The notes under the pieces were generated by a model. The model made no database searches. It worked only from the letters and a program-made list of their open reading frames with translations, and was not told the DNA's origin. Of a stretch of 36,993 nt of DNA, positions 17,675 through 25,846 are shown in pieces. This DNA is from Methanolinea sp. UBA277 (GTDB taxonomy: Archaea > Halobacteriota > Methanomicrobia > Methanomicrobiales > Methanospirillaceae): NCBI GenBank assembly GCA_002499905.1, contig DANP01000006.1, forward strand, positions 1 through 36,993, given 5' to 3'. Each line of letters starts with the position of its first letter. Within the stretch, counting starts at the first letter, position 1. Position numbers and translations under genes: made by a program.

Positions 17675-17685
17675 GCCCTATAAAG
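17675..17685 (-). promoter_or_regulatory. TATA box of the SpoIIAA-MBL-ligase operon
   Basis: On the minus strand the sequence reads CCTTTATAGGG. Transcription would start near 17655, giving a leader of about 50 nt that contains the GGGAGG site. Confidence 0.5.
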
Positions 17686-17714
17686 GTATGCTCAGGCGGG
17701 AGGCGTAGGAACAG

Positions 17715-18311
17715 TCACTGCCCGGACTGCCTGTACCGTTCCCACTCTCTGATCACGCAGGTCCGGGTCCGCCACCAGAGGATGAGGCTCCCGATCACGG
17801 AGACCAGCCCTGCGCCGAGGAAGAAGAGGCCGATCAGCTCCACAACCAGCGTAGCGGTGATGTAGGGGGAGAAGAGGATGAGGATACCGAGGACGGCAAG
17901 AATAATGCCCCCACCCCCCATCAGGAGCCTTCGTACCATCGCCCCCCACGAAGAGAACGCCGCGGCCAGCATCCCGAGGCCGCCGATGATGCAGAAGAGG
18001 GCGAAGATAACGGCCAGGAAGGCCCGGATGAGGCCGGGGTTGAAGAAGGCCACGAGCCCCAGCACCAGGGCCAGGATGCCGAGGATCAGGGGGGCCGTGA
18101 ATGCTGCGCTGCCGGCCCGCCGGATGGTCCATGCGCTCCAGAAGAGCAGGATGCCGATGACCAGGGCGATGAACCCGAAGATAGCGAGAATGAGCTCCAC
18201 CGATCGGACCGGGAAGAGCAGGAGCAGGCTCCCGGAGAGGACCGCAAGGATGCCGACGACCAGCGGCAGCTTCCATGACCCGGTGGTGCACAGCACGCAG
18301 TGGGAGGCCAT
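17715..18311 (-). CDS. DUF308/HdeD-family membrane protein (copy 2)
   Basis: I start at the ATG at 18311 because MASHCVLCTTGSWKLPLVVGI aligns with the start of copy 1 at 7070; longer in-frame starts at 18350 and 18371 exist. The 198-residue protein has six membrane spans with repeated Gly- and Leu-rich helices and the turn FFNPGLIRAFLAV, the same motif as DPGLIGAFAAV in copy 1. The two copies are diverged paralogs 10 kb apart. The function is unknown beyond the HdeD name. Confidence 0.82.
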   Translation of the reverse strand: MASHCVLCTTGSWKLPLVVGILAVLSGSLLLLFPVRSVELILAIFGFIALVIGILLFWSAWTIRRAGSAAFTAPLILGILALVLGLVAFFNPGLIRAFLAVIFALFCIIGGLGMLAAAFSSWGAMVRRLLMGGGGIILAVLGILILFSPYITATLVVELIGLFFLGAGLVSVIGSLILWWRTRTCVIREWERYRQSGQ

Positions 18312-18373
18312 TGCACTATGGTTGGTCTCATTTTTCAAAAGAGTATCCATCTGCACCCGGCAGATTACCACCC

Positions 18374-18554
18374 CCGGTTGTCAGGGAGGAACATCTTCCC
18401 CCGGCCGGAATATCCCGGATCAGAGGGGAGCAGGCCCCCCCTCACCCGGGCAGGAGCACCCTCCCGGTTGTCGGGGAGGAACAGCTTTTTCCGGCCGGAA
18501 CATCTCCGGATCAGAGGGGAGCAGGCCCCTCCCTCACCCGGGCAGGAGCGCCCT
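18374..18554. repeat. Two-copy tandem repeat of about 90 bp that includes a gene 3' end
   Basis: Copy 1 (18374-18463) and copy 2 (18464-18554) both run CCGGTTGTC...GGGAGGAAC...CCGGCCGGAA...GGATCAGAGGGGAGCAGG...CTCACCCGGGCAGGAGC...CCCTC, with a handful of substitutions and one indel. Copy 2 includes the last seven codons of the DUF6790-like gene (stop at 18534). On the minus strand each unit has a hairpin GAGGGG-cctgct-CCCCTC and a near-palindrome TTCCGGCCGGAA, so the repeat may be a duplicated 3' end structure. Confidence 0.8.
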
Positions 18555-19022
18555 CCCGATCCAGAGGAGGATCAGCACAACGGGAAACAGGATGTCCCAG
18601 GCAACGATGATTCCGGCATTGAGCTCCGACACATTCCCGTGGGTCTGTGTCTCCCGGAGGTGCCCGAGCCCGGCGCCGATCAGGAAGACTGCGGCCACGA
18701 TGATGGTTGCCAGCCAGAAGCCGTCACGGACAGCAAAGCAGCACAGCCCGGCAATCCCGATGGCCAGGTTGGTGAACGCAATCTCGCGCTGGAAGGGATT
18801 GCCTGCCGGCCAGCCGATCCGTCGTGCGACCTCATCAGCCCTGAAGAAGTGGCCCATGAAGGCATAGATTCCCCCGATGCCGACCCCGATGACCAGGCAC
18901 CAGAGGAGGAGGGTGGAGATTGCGGTGGCCGCGGTTACCGGTTGTTCCGCGAAGAGTACGAGGTCCGCGACAGTCACGATGAGGATGCTGATGACCATCC
19001 AGGCCCAGGGAGGAAGTCTCAT
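18534..19022 (-). CDS. DUF6790-like membrane protein
   Basis: The 162-residue protein has five hydrophobic segments. The stretch GWPAGNPFQREIAFTNLAIGIAG in the middle (about residues 70-92) is the conserved element that I associate with DUF6790, and GHLRETQTHGNVSELNAGII follows before the last span. The family is common in methanogens and has no known function. The last seven codons lie in a 90-bp tandem repeat that duplicates the gene's 3' end downstream. Confidence 0.72.
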   Translation of the reverse strand: MRLPPWAWMVISILIVTVADLVLFAEQPVTAATAISTLLLWCLVIGVGIGGIYAFMGHFFRADEVARRIGWPAGNPFQREIAFTNLAIGIAGLCCFAVRDGFWLATIIVAAVFLIGAGLGHLRETQTHGNVSELNAGIIVAWDILFPVVLILLWIGRALLPG

Positions 19023-19093
19023 AGAACGGGAGTGGTGGTCCGGAGTTTTTCACCCTTCCGCTTTCGATGATATCCCGGGCGGTCTCGTCCGGG

Positions 19094-19573
19094 TCACCGG
19101 ATCACGGTATACCCGAACCGCTGCAGGATCCGGATGACATTCCGCTGCCACTCCTCTTCGTTGGTCCGGTCGAGGGGCCTGATGTGGTTTTCCCAGATGT
19201 GGGGGAGGAAGTCGTCGTTAAAAGAGACATGCCCCCCCTGCATCACCCGCCCTGCCCGCCGGCCACGGACATCCTGGATCAGCAGAATCCAGCATCCGTA
19301 GATGCGGCAGAGCTCCGGGCGGGTGAGGTGGACAGTGCAGAACGCTGTTTCCTCCTGGTCGAACCGGAGGAACGGGCAGGCCTTAGGGTAGCGGTCAAAG
19401 ATGCTCCGGTCCATGAAGAGGGGGATTATCTCAGGGGCAACCCGTACCTCGGTCAGCTCACCGAGGTACTGGTTCCGGACGGTATACGCATACTCCCCGT
19501 GATCGGCGATGATATCAAAGACGTACCCCATCCGGGTACAGCACTCCCCGCACTGCTGACAGGAGAACGGCAT
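19094..19573 (-). CDS. YkgJ-family zinc/iron-chelating cluster protein
   Basis: The 159-residue protein begins MPFSCQQCGECCTRMGYVF, the C-x2-C-G-x-C-C motif of PF03692, and ends the cluster with CPFLRFDQEETAFCTVHLTRPELCRIYGC. These cysteines are thought to bind a Zn or Fe-S ion. The start at 19573 is supported by a TATA-like stretch ACCTATATCAC near 19608-19618 on the minus strand. The role is unknown; members are found next to diverse enzymes. Confidence 0.85.
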   Translation of the reverse strand: MPFSCQQCGECCTRMGYVFDIIADHGEYAYTVRNQYLGELTEVRVAPEIIPLFMDRSIFDRYPKACPFLRFDQEETAFCTVHLTRPELCRIYGCWILLIQDVRGRRAGRVMQGGHVSFNDDFLPHIWENHIRPLDRTNEEEWQRNVIRILQRFGYTVIR

Positions 19574-19679
19574 ACCAGAGAATCCGGCACAATTTCAATC
19601 GGGACGAGTGATATAGGTTGCGATGGAGGTATCCGGATCCGGGTGAGAACAGGGGGAGCGTCGAAAAAAGGGCCGGTCG

Positions 19680-19847
19680 ATGAGAAAGGAGTATGAGCTC
19701 CCTTCCAGTTCAGAGAACGAGCTGCCCGGATCCCCGGGCGATATTGTGCTGGACCGTGGGGAGATCCTGGATGGACACACTCCGTGCGGTACCGCCTACC
19801 GCATACGGGGAAACAGTCCCCCGGTCGTTCCCATGTACTTCTCGTAA
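19680..19847 (+). CDS. Possible small protein of 55 residues
   Basis: An open frame starts MRKEYELPSSSENELPG and ends PPVVPMYFS. A TATA-like GTGATATAGG at about 19606-19615 on the plus strand is correctly placed for a start near 19640. There is no strong ribosome site, and the last 52 nt overlap the 3' end of the convergent ICMT-like gene. The residue mix looks protein-like but no family is recognised. It may be a chance frame. Confidence 0.25.
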   Translation: MRKEYELPSSSENELPGSPGDIVLDRGEILDGHTPCGTAYRIRGNSPPVVPMYFS

Positions 19848-20380
19848 TCCCTGCCGAACTGCTCCTGCATCACCCGCTCTTCGGCAGGAACCCGGACCAG
19901 CATGAGCGGGATGATCGTAGCGAGCAGGGCAAACCCGGCCACCCAGTTCCAGAGGAGGAGGGGCTGGGCGAGGCCCCAGAGGAGGTGGGCGGTGTACATG
20001 GGGTGGCGGATGCGGCGGTAGACCCCGTCCGTAACCAGCTGCTGCCCTTCCACTACTTCGATGACCGGTGAGAAGTTCCGGCCGAGGTCGGCATGGGACC
20101 GCCAGAGCAGCCAGAGGGCCAGGATGTAGATCGCAGTCCCGGCAAGTCCGGCCCCGAAGGGGAGGTTGTAGTCGGCGAAGAAGAGCAGCGGGGTAAGCAC
20201 GTACACCAGCGGGATGATGAAGAAGCCAAGGGCAGGGAGGTAGACCAGCGGGGTGTCGACCTTCGGGCGTTTGCCTTCTCTCCTGACCCGGTCCCGGTAT
20301 TCCCGGGTGTACACGATCCGTATCGCGGATGCCACGATGAAGCCGGTGAAGTAGATGGCGATAAAGAGCGGAGGGGTCAT
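19796..20380 (-). CDS. Isoprenylcysteine carboxyl methyltransferase-like membrane protein
   Basis: The 194-residue protein has four or five membrane spans. The conserved ICMT/PEMT motif is G-V-Y-R-R-I-R-H-P-M-Y near residues 117-127, preceded by LGRNFSPVIEV and followed by the paired acidic residues in VPAEERVMQEQFGRDYEKY. Family members methylate isoprenoid-cysteine or phospholipid head groups using SAM at the membrane. Prokaryotic members act on unknown substrates. The gene follows a P-type ATPase gene by 78 nt on the same strand. Confidence 0.88.
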   Translation of the reverse strand: MTPPLFIAIYFTGFIVASAIRIVYTREYRDRVRREGKRPKVDTPLVYLPALGFFIIPLVYVLTPLLFFADYNLPFGAGLAGTAIYILALWLLWRSHADLGRNFSPVIEVVEGQQLVTDGVYRRIRHPMYTAHLLWGLAQPLLLWNWVAGFALLATIIPLMLVRVPAEERVMQEQFGRDYEKYMGTTGGLFPRMR

Positions 20381-20418
20381 AGGTGAGCACTGCTCCTGTG
20401 CCGGGGGCTATCCTGCCT

Positions 20419-20429
20419 GGTATCATACC
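20419..20429. promoter_or_regulatory. Perfect GGTAT-C-ATACC palindrome upstream of the ICMT-like gene
   Basis: GGTATCATACC lies 39 nt before the ATG at 20380. A longer cluster of the same half-sites surrounds the PEGA promoter at 27794-27861. It might be an operator; the arm is only 5 bp, so chance occurrence is not excluded. Confidence 0.25.
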
Positions 20430-20458
20430 CCTTCCGGACGCCCCCTGTGCAGCCACAG

Positions 20459-23197
20459 TCACCCATGCGTCGCCCCCATTCCTGCCTTCCCCGGGCCGGA
20501 TCTCCCGTTGAAATACTTGAAAATCTCCATGACAACCAGGATCAGGGCTGCCAGCAGCAGGAGCAGGCCCCACTCGGTGACAGAGACGGGGCCGATCTCC
20601 AGGATCTCCTGTATGACCGGGATGTGCATGGCAGCGATGTGCACACCCTGGGCAGCGAGGATGCCAGCGATCAGGAGGACATTGTTCCGGAGGGGAACCC
20701 GGAAGGCCGAGCGGTACTCGGACCGGCAGTTCAGCACATGGACGTTTTCGAGCAGCACCATCAGCAGGACGAGGAGATTTCGTGCTGCACCTTCCTCCAT
20801 GCCGTTTGAAAGCAGCACAGACCAGGTGAAGAAGGCGATCAGCCCGATTGATGCCCCGGACAGGACCGACTCCTTCAGCATCAGGGAATTGAAGACCCCT
20901 TCCTTCGGATCACGGGGTTTGCGCTGCATGGCCCCGGGCTCGCCGGCCTCAAAGGCAAGGGTAACGTCCTGGATACCGTTCGTGACCAGGTTGAGCCAGA
21001 GGAGCTGCACGGCGAGGAGGGGGAGGGGCAGCCCGGCCATCAGGGCCAGCGAGAAGAGGATCACCTCCGCAAACCCTGTGGAGATGAGCAGGTAGGTCAC
21101 CTTGCGGATGTTGTCGTAGGCAAAGCGGCCCTCCTCAACACCGGCGACAATCGATGAGAAGGCATCGTCGGTCACGATCAGCGAGGCCGTCTCCTTGGCC
21201 ACGTCGGTCCCCGAGCCCATGGCCACCCCGATATTGGCCCGTTTGAGGGCCGGTGCATCGTTCACCCCGTCGCCGGTCACGGCCACAAAGTGCCCCCGCC
21301 GGACCAGGGCATCTACGATCCAGAGCTTCTGGACCGGGGTCACCCGGGCGAACACCTGGATATCCCCGATCTTCTCGTGGAACCCGGGCAGGTCGGGTGC
21401 CCCGAGGTCTTCCAGTTCTGAGCCGGTCATCACCTGGTCATCGCCGGTGGCAATACCGAGCTGCCGGGCGATGGAAAGCGCGGTTGCCGGGTGATCTCCG
21501 GTCACCATCACCACGTCGATGCCTGCCTCCCGGCAGATCCGGATGGCATCCGGAACATCGGGACGGATGGGGTCGATGAAGCCCACCAGCCCGAGGAGAC
21601 GGAGAGGGGGTCGGGCCGATTCCAGCTCAACGAGCCCGGGCAGGGTATTGAGGGTTCCATCGGCAACGGCAAGCACCCGGAATCCCCTGCCGGTGAGATC
21701 GGCCAGCTGGCTTTCGGCAGCCACCCGGTCCACCCCAGTGCAGTAGGGCAGGATCGCCTCCAGCGCTCCCTTCACCGCCACCCCGATCGTGTCCTCGTGC
21801 CGATAGTAGACGGCAGCATACCGCTGTGCCGGTTCAAAGGGCACCTCGGCGATCAGTTCAACCTCGTTCCTGATGTGGTCCGGGTTCATCCCCAGCTTGT
21901 AGGCCAGGGCCAGCAGGGCCACGTCCATGGCATCCCCCTGGAAGACCCACTGGCCGTCAGGCTCCTGGAAGAGGCCGCCCTCGTTGCAGATCACCGCAGC
22001 ACGGGCAAGGACCAGGGCGGCTGTGCGTCCGGCTCCGGTCAGCACCCTTCCCTCATCATCAGATACCGCTCCCTCACCGGCATACCCGGCACCGCTGACG
22101 GTGAGCCGGGCCCCTGATGGCAGCAGGATCTCCCGCACCGTCTGCTGGTTCACGGTGAGGGTCCCGGTCTTGTCGGAGGCAATCGTGGTGCAGCTCCCGA
22201 GGCTCTCCACCGCAGACAGCCGGCGGACGATTACATTCCGGCCCGCCATCCGGGAAGAGGCGATGGAGAGGGCAACGGTGATTCCCACCGGCAGTCCCTC
22301 GGGGATGGCGGAGACCGAGAGGGCCACGGTAAGGAAGAAGACCTCGGTCAGGGGGATGCCCCGGGAGAGGGCGATGGCAGCCATGACTATGCTTGCCCCG
22401 ACCACGAACAGCCCGATGAACCGGGAGAACCGCTCCATGCGGATGATGAGAGGGGGTCGGGCCGGTTCGGTGATCTGCACTGCCCGGGCGATCTTGCCCA
22501 CTTCAGTCCGCATACCGGTGGCGCAGACGATCCCCGCTCCCCGTCCGGCCATGACCGTGGTCCCGGCAAACACCATGTTGAAGCGCTCGTGGAGCGGGAT
22601 GTCCGGTTCGAGGAGTACGACCTGCTTCTCCACACCTTCCGATTCCCCGGTGAGCAGGGACTCATCGATGATGAGGCGGGTTTCATGGAGGAGGCGGATA
22701 TCGGCCGGAACCCGGCTCCCGGAGTCAAGGAAGACGATATCCCCGGGCACAAGATCCTGTGCCGGGATGACCCTTTCTGTCCCCTCCCGGCGGACACGGG
22801 AGCGGATCTCAAGGAGCTCCCGGAGCCGGCTTGCGCTCCGCTCTGCCTTCCACTCCTGGACCAGGCCGATTATGGCGTTCAGCATCACCACGGCAGAGAT
22901 GAACAGCGCGTCTTTGGCATCACCGATCAGGATTGAGATGAGCGCTGCGGCAAGGAGGATGTAGATCAGGGGGTTTTTGAACTGGTGGAGAAAGATGGTG
23001 CCGATTCCCGGACCCTCCTGCACCGGGAGGGCGTTTGGCCCGTAGTCGGCGAGGCGGAGGGCGGCCTCCTGGCCGGTGAGCCCCTGGAAGGATGAGCAGA
23101 GCTTCTCAAAGAGCTCCTCCTCCTCGAGGGCATGCCAGGGGACGACCACCGTTGCGCCCGGGAGGGATGGTTCCGGAGGGGCATCGGGTCGGGTCAA
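20459..23197 (-). CDS. P2-type cation-transporting ATPase
   Basis: The 912-residue protein starts at a TTG at 23197 with GTGAG 6 nt upstream; no ATG fits. It has the N-terminal cation-ATPase domain (residues 20-60), the actuator motif LTGES (about 182-186), the membrane motif PEGLP (299-303), the phosphorylated aspartate in DKTGTLT (D342), MVTGDHPATA and VTGDGVNDAPALKRANIGVAMG, and a six-span C-terminal half with LWLNLVTNGIQDVTLAFE. PEGLP and the long C-terminal part place it in the P2 group (Ca2+, Na+ or mixed). The C-terminal motif has N-G-I-Q-D where many have D-G-L-P-A, a known variant in archaeal members. The ion is unknown. Confidence 0.93.
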   Translation of the reverse strand: MTRPDAPPEPSLPGATVVVPWHALEEEELFEKLCSSFQGLTGQEAALRLADYGPNALPVQEGPGIGTIFLHQFKNPLIYILLAAALISILIGDAKDALFISAVVMLNAIIGLVQEWKAERSASRLRELLEIRSRVRREGTERVIPAQDLVPGDIVFLDSGSRVPADIRLLHETRLIIDESLLTGESEGVEKQVVLLEPDIPLHERFNMVFAGTTVMAGRGAGIVCATGMRTEVGKIARAVQITEPARPPLIIRMERFSRFIGLFVVGASIVMAAIALSRGIPLTEVFFLTVALSVSAIPEGLPVGITVALSIASSRMAGRNVIVRRLSAVESLGSCTTIASDKTGTLTVNQQTVREILLPSGARLTVSGAGYAGEGAVSDDEGRVLTGAGRTAALVLARAAVICNEGGLFQEPDGQWVFQGDAMDVALLALAYKLGMNPDHIRNEVELIAEVPFEPAQRYAAVYYRHEDTIGVAVKGALEAILPYCTGVDRVAAESQLADLTGRGFRVLAVADGTLNTLPGLVELESARPPLRLLGLVGFIDPIRPDVPDAIRICREAGIDVVMVTGDHPATALSIARQLGIATGDDQVMTGSELEDLGAPDLPGFHEKIGDIQVFARVTPVQKLWIVDALVRRGHFVAVTGDGVNDAPALKRANIGVAMGSGTDVAKETASLIVTDDAFSSIVAGVEEGRFAYDNIRKVTYLLISTGFAEVILFSLALMAGLPLPLLAVQLLWLNLVTNGIQDVTLAFEAGEPGAMQRKPRDPKEGVFNSLMLKESVLSGASIGLIAFFTWSVLLSNGMEEGAARNLLVLLMVLLENVHVLNCRSEYRSAFRVPLRNNVLLIAGILAAQGVHIAAMHIPVIQEILEIGPVSVTEWGLLLLLAALILVVMEIFKYFNGRSGPGKAGMGATHG

Positions 23198-23319
23198 TGC
23201 GGTCTCACTGCTGGTAGATTAGGGAGGAGAATACATCAAGCCTGATGGTCGGGAACATCATCCGGAGAACCCGGGCCCGTCAGCGAGGTCCGGGATCCGC
23301 CCCGGTGGGAAAAAAGTGG

Positions 23320-24648
23320 TTATTTCTTCCGGCCTGCGACGGCCATTCCCAGGATGGCGAGGGCGAGGATGGCGAGGGGCGGGGACAGCGGAACCCCGGT
23401 CGGCGCTGCAGGAACCAGGGTCGCATCAACCGGCGTGGTCTGCCCGGTGGCGACCTGCACGGTTGCCTGCCAGTCGGTGTATCCCGAAAGACGGATCAGG
23501 AGCTGGTGGGTCCCGCCGGTGACCGATGGCAGGGTGATCGGGGTGATGCCCAGGTATACGTTGTCAAGGTAGACCTGCGCCCCGGCAGGGTTAGAGGCTA
23601 CCGTAAGGGTCCCGGTCCCGGGGACCGGGGTGGGAGGGACGGTCGGGCTGACCGAAAGCGTGCGGCTGATGGTGGTGGTCTTCCCGCCAATCACCTCCAC
23701 CTGCCCGACCCAGTCCTGGAATCCGGCGAGGGAGAGGCGGACCTGGTGGGTGCCGGTCGCAAGACCGCTCGCGATCTGCGGGGAGGGGCCGTAGTAGATG
23801 CCGTCAACGTAGACGGATGCCCCCTGGGGGACGGTGGTGGCGTAGATGGACCCGGTATCAGGGGTGATCGCACTCAGAGTCGCTGAGACGTGGGTGTTCT
23901 TCCCGGGGCTGACCGAGATGACCGTGCTCCAGGTCTGGTACCCGGACTTGGCTACCTGGAGGGTGTGCGACCCGGGCGGGATGTTTCCGAAGGTGCAGGG
24001 GGTGATCTGGGAGGAGCTGGCATCCAGGATGGCGGTGGCCTGGGACGGTACGGAGTCGACCGAGACGCTGCCGTACTGGGTGACCGGGGTCAGGTAGGCC
24101 ATCACCTGGATGGTCTGGCCGTCTTCAGGATTGCCCTGGTAGGCAGAGATCCAGTCCTGGTACCCGGAGAGGGTGACCCGGATGGTGTGGCCGGGGGTGC
24201 CGGTCGGCGAGACCTTCACGGTCACCGGGGTGAGCCCTTGGTACACGTTGTCGAAGTATACGTTCGCCCCGGTGGGGGTGGAGGCGATGGCATAGTACCC
24301 CGTCCCGGACCCGGGCATGTGCGTGGGCTGGGTGACCGGGATGAAGACCAGGTCGGCATGGATGGGAATCGTCTCCCCGGCCAGGGGATTGCCGATATAG
24401 GTCTTCACCCAGGCCTGGTAGCCCTCGAGGGAGAGGCTGATGGTATGCTGTGGTGGCGCCGTGGTGTACACCGGGATGGTGGCCGGCGTGGTACCAGCGT
24501 AGAAGCCGTCAAACGAGATCGCCGCCCCGGACGGGGTGGATGTGATGGAAAAGTATCCCTGGTTTCCGCCGATACCATCGGCTGCGGCGGCAGTGAGGAC
24601 GATGAGGGCGGCCATGATGAGCATGGCCGGAACAAGGAATCGTGACAT
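23320..24648 (-). CDS. Surface protein with five PEGA repeats (copy 1)
   Basis: The ATG at 24648 with GGAGC 8 nt upstream gives a signal peptide MSRFLVPAMLIMAALIVLTAAAA. Five PEGA domains of about 70 residues follow, each opening with S-x-P-x-G-A-x-[VI] and closing with a G-Y-Q-x-W-type strand (for example STPSGAAISFDG, STPTGANVYFDN, SNPAGAQVYLDN). The C-terminus is one hydrophobic segment LAILALAILGMAVAGRKK, which would anchor it to the membrane or serve as a sorting signal; no PGF motif is present. PEGA domains probably bind cell-wall or S-layer material. A paralog is encoded at 26441-27775. Confidence 0.9.
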   Translation of the reverse strand: MSRFLVPAMLIMAALIVLTAAAADGIGGNQGYFSITSTPSGAAISFDGFYAGTTPATIPVYTTAPPQHTISLSLEGYQAWVKTYIGNPLAGETIPIHADLVFIPVTQPTHMPGSGTGYYAIASTPTGANVYFDNVYQGLTPVTVKVSPTGTPGHTIRVTLSGYQDWISAYQGNPEDGQTIQVMAYLTPVTQYGSVSVDSVPSQATAILDASSSQITPCTFGNIPPGSHTLQVAKSGYQTWSTVISVSPGKNTHVSATLSAITPDTGSIYATTVPQGASVYVDGIYYGPSPQIASGLATGTHQVRLSLAGFQDWVGQVEVIGGKTTTISRTLSVSPTVPPTPVPGTGTLTVASNPAGAQVYLDNVYLGITPITLPSVTGGTHQLLIRLSGYTDWQATVQVATGQTTPVDATLVPAAPTGVPLSPPLAILALAILGMAVAGRKK

Positions 24649-24894
24649 GGTTCTGCTCCGTTCCAGGAAAGAAGTTGATTCCCAGTCATAAGAACCCTGC
24701 GGCTTCATCTCCCGGGAAAGGTGACGGCATCCGGCAGATGACGGCTGGTGTAGAGCCCGGACCCTGCTCTCTCCCGGAGAAGTGCAGATCGTGTCCCGTA
24801 TCCTGTCACCCTTGAGAACCGTGCAGGGGGTCTATTGCAGGTTTCCTGTTCCCGGCTGCCCTCCGGTGCACCCTCCGGTATCATGACAACAGCA

Positions 24895-24915
24895 TCCCGG
24901 AAACCTATTCCGGGA
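24895..24915 (-). terminator. Hairpin at the end of the MazF-like gene
   Basis: TCCCGGAA at 24895-24902 and TTCCGGGA at 24908-24915 form a perfect 8-bp stem with a 5-nt loop. The stop codon at 24905-24907 lies in the loop, so the hairpin includes the last codons. No T run follows. Confidence 0.5.
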
Positions 24916-25222
24916 GAATGTCGTCAACGATGCCGGGGCGGAGCCGCCCCTTCCTGCCGATGATATCGGAGACTATGACCCGGCAGATGTGGGTGGAGAG
25001 GATGTAGCTCTCCCCGAACAGGTCGAGCCCGCCTTCCGCGAAGTCATCCAGCCCGAGCGGGATGGACGGTGCATCGGACGGCGGCCTGCTCGAGACCGGG
25101 CAGACGAAGAGTACTCCGTCTTCTCCCGTACCGACCACCACGACCGGCCGGACTTTCCGGGTGATGTTCCTTCCCATCTGCACCGGGGCGAGCAGCACGT
25201 CACCGGTTCTGAAGTATGCCAT
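24905..25222 (-). CDS. PemK/MazF-like toxin-fold protein
   Basis: The 105-residue protein begins MAYFRTGDVLLAPVQMG and has KVRPVVVVGTGEDG followed by FVCPVSSRPPSDAPSIPL, the SH3-like barrel pattern of PemK/MazF mRNA interferases (the G-D-[IV]-[VL] and K-x-R-P-[AV]-[VL]-V motifs). The acidic and basic residues that cut RNA are not obvious: the usual T/S after the RP motif is present as V. No antitoxin-like gene precedes it within 60 nt; the frame before it is noncoding. A TTAAG element at about 25255-25260 could give a 10-nt leader. It may be an orphan toxin or a non-toxic relative. Confidence 0.75.
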   Translation of the reverse strand: MAYFRTGDVLLAPVQMGRNITRKVRPVVVVGTGEDGVLFVCPVSSRPPSDAPSIPLGLDDFAEGGLDLFGESYILSTHICRVIVSDIIGRKGRLRPGIVDDILPE

Positions 25223-25357
25223 GGTGATCCGGCAAGAGATCGGGGCCGCTCCGGCTTAAGCCGTTCGCTTTTCTGACACGATCGTGCAGGGAAAAGCGGG
25301 GATTTATGGGATCGACGGTCCGGTTCCACGGCAGCGCTGCACCATGTTCCGCGAACC

Positions 25358-25364
25358 TTTTATC
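25358..25364 (+). promoter_or_regulatory. TATA box of the PspC gene
   Basis: TTTTATC lies 23-29 nt ahead of the ATG at 25387, the distance expected for a leaderless mRNA. The promoter seems intact although the gene has an internal stop. Confidence 0.5.
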
Positions 25365-25386
25365 CTCCGGGAACGATTCTGTGTGC

Positions 25387-25602
25387 ATGAAGCGGCTCTA
25401 CCGGTCACGGACCAGCCGGATCCTCGGCTGAATATGCGGCGGGATCGGGATCTACTTCGACACCGATCCAAACATCATCCGGGTCGTCTGGGTGATACTC
25501 ACCCTCTTCTCCATCGGGGCCGGCGTCATCGCCTACATCGTCGCCTGGATCCTGATCCCCGAAGAACCTGAACCCCAGAATGCTGCCTATACGGTGTACT
25601 GA
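25387..25602 (+). pseudogene. PspC-domain protein with an in-frame TGA
   Basis: Read through the stop, the frame is MKRLYRSRTSRILG-stop-ICGGIGIYFDTDPN...VIAYIVAWILIPEEPEPQNAAYTVY, 71 residues. The N-terminal KRLYRSRT-x-R and the [VI]-C-G-G-I-x-x-Y-F-D-x-D-P motif, followed by one hydrophobic span, are the hallmarks of PspC. In relatives the position of the TGA at 25429-25431 is a glycine (G-[GV]-[IV]-C-G-G), so GGA to TGA is a one-base change. Everything else, including the frame, promoter and stop, is intact. Either the gene was inactivated very recently, the stop is read through, or the base call is wrong. Confidence 0.8.
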
Positions 25603-25770
25603 GCCGGCATCTCCCTCTTTTCTTCATCATCCCGTGCGTCCCCGAACCGGCACCACCACCGGCTGGCCGCCGATGGTATCGATGATGACCGGGATCACCC
25701 GGCCAGGTCATAGAGATGGGTATCCCGGGCAAAATCCCGGAATAATTTCCTTTTTTCTCCGAACCGACAC

Positions 25771-25777
25771 TTTAAAG
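25771..25777 (+). promoter_or_regulatory. TATA box of the aIF-1A gene
   Basis: TTTAAAG with purines upstream (cgacac) fits a TATA box. Transcription would start near 25800, downstream of the only in-frame TTG (25783). An AGTATACT at 25796-25803 is a second candidate. Confidence 0.5.
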
Positions 25778-25846
25778 GGTCTTTGGCCCCCAATAGTATA
25801 CTACGACGAGATGTCTTCCGACGGAGGTGTTCATCATCATCCGGCA

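Noticed and set aside
18374..18554. CRISPR-like repeat
   Set aside because: Only two adjacent 90-bp units without spacers, and one overlaps a gene end.
25429..25431. TGA as a selenocysteine codon
   Set aside because: The site is a glycine in the PspC family and no SECIS-like hairpin was seen; selenocysteine use is not expected in this order.
25627..25698. 23-codon minus-strand frame with a protein-like sequence (VIPVIIDTIGG...)
   Set aside because: It is too short, has no ribosome site and no homolog that I know.
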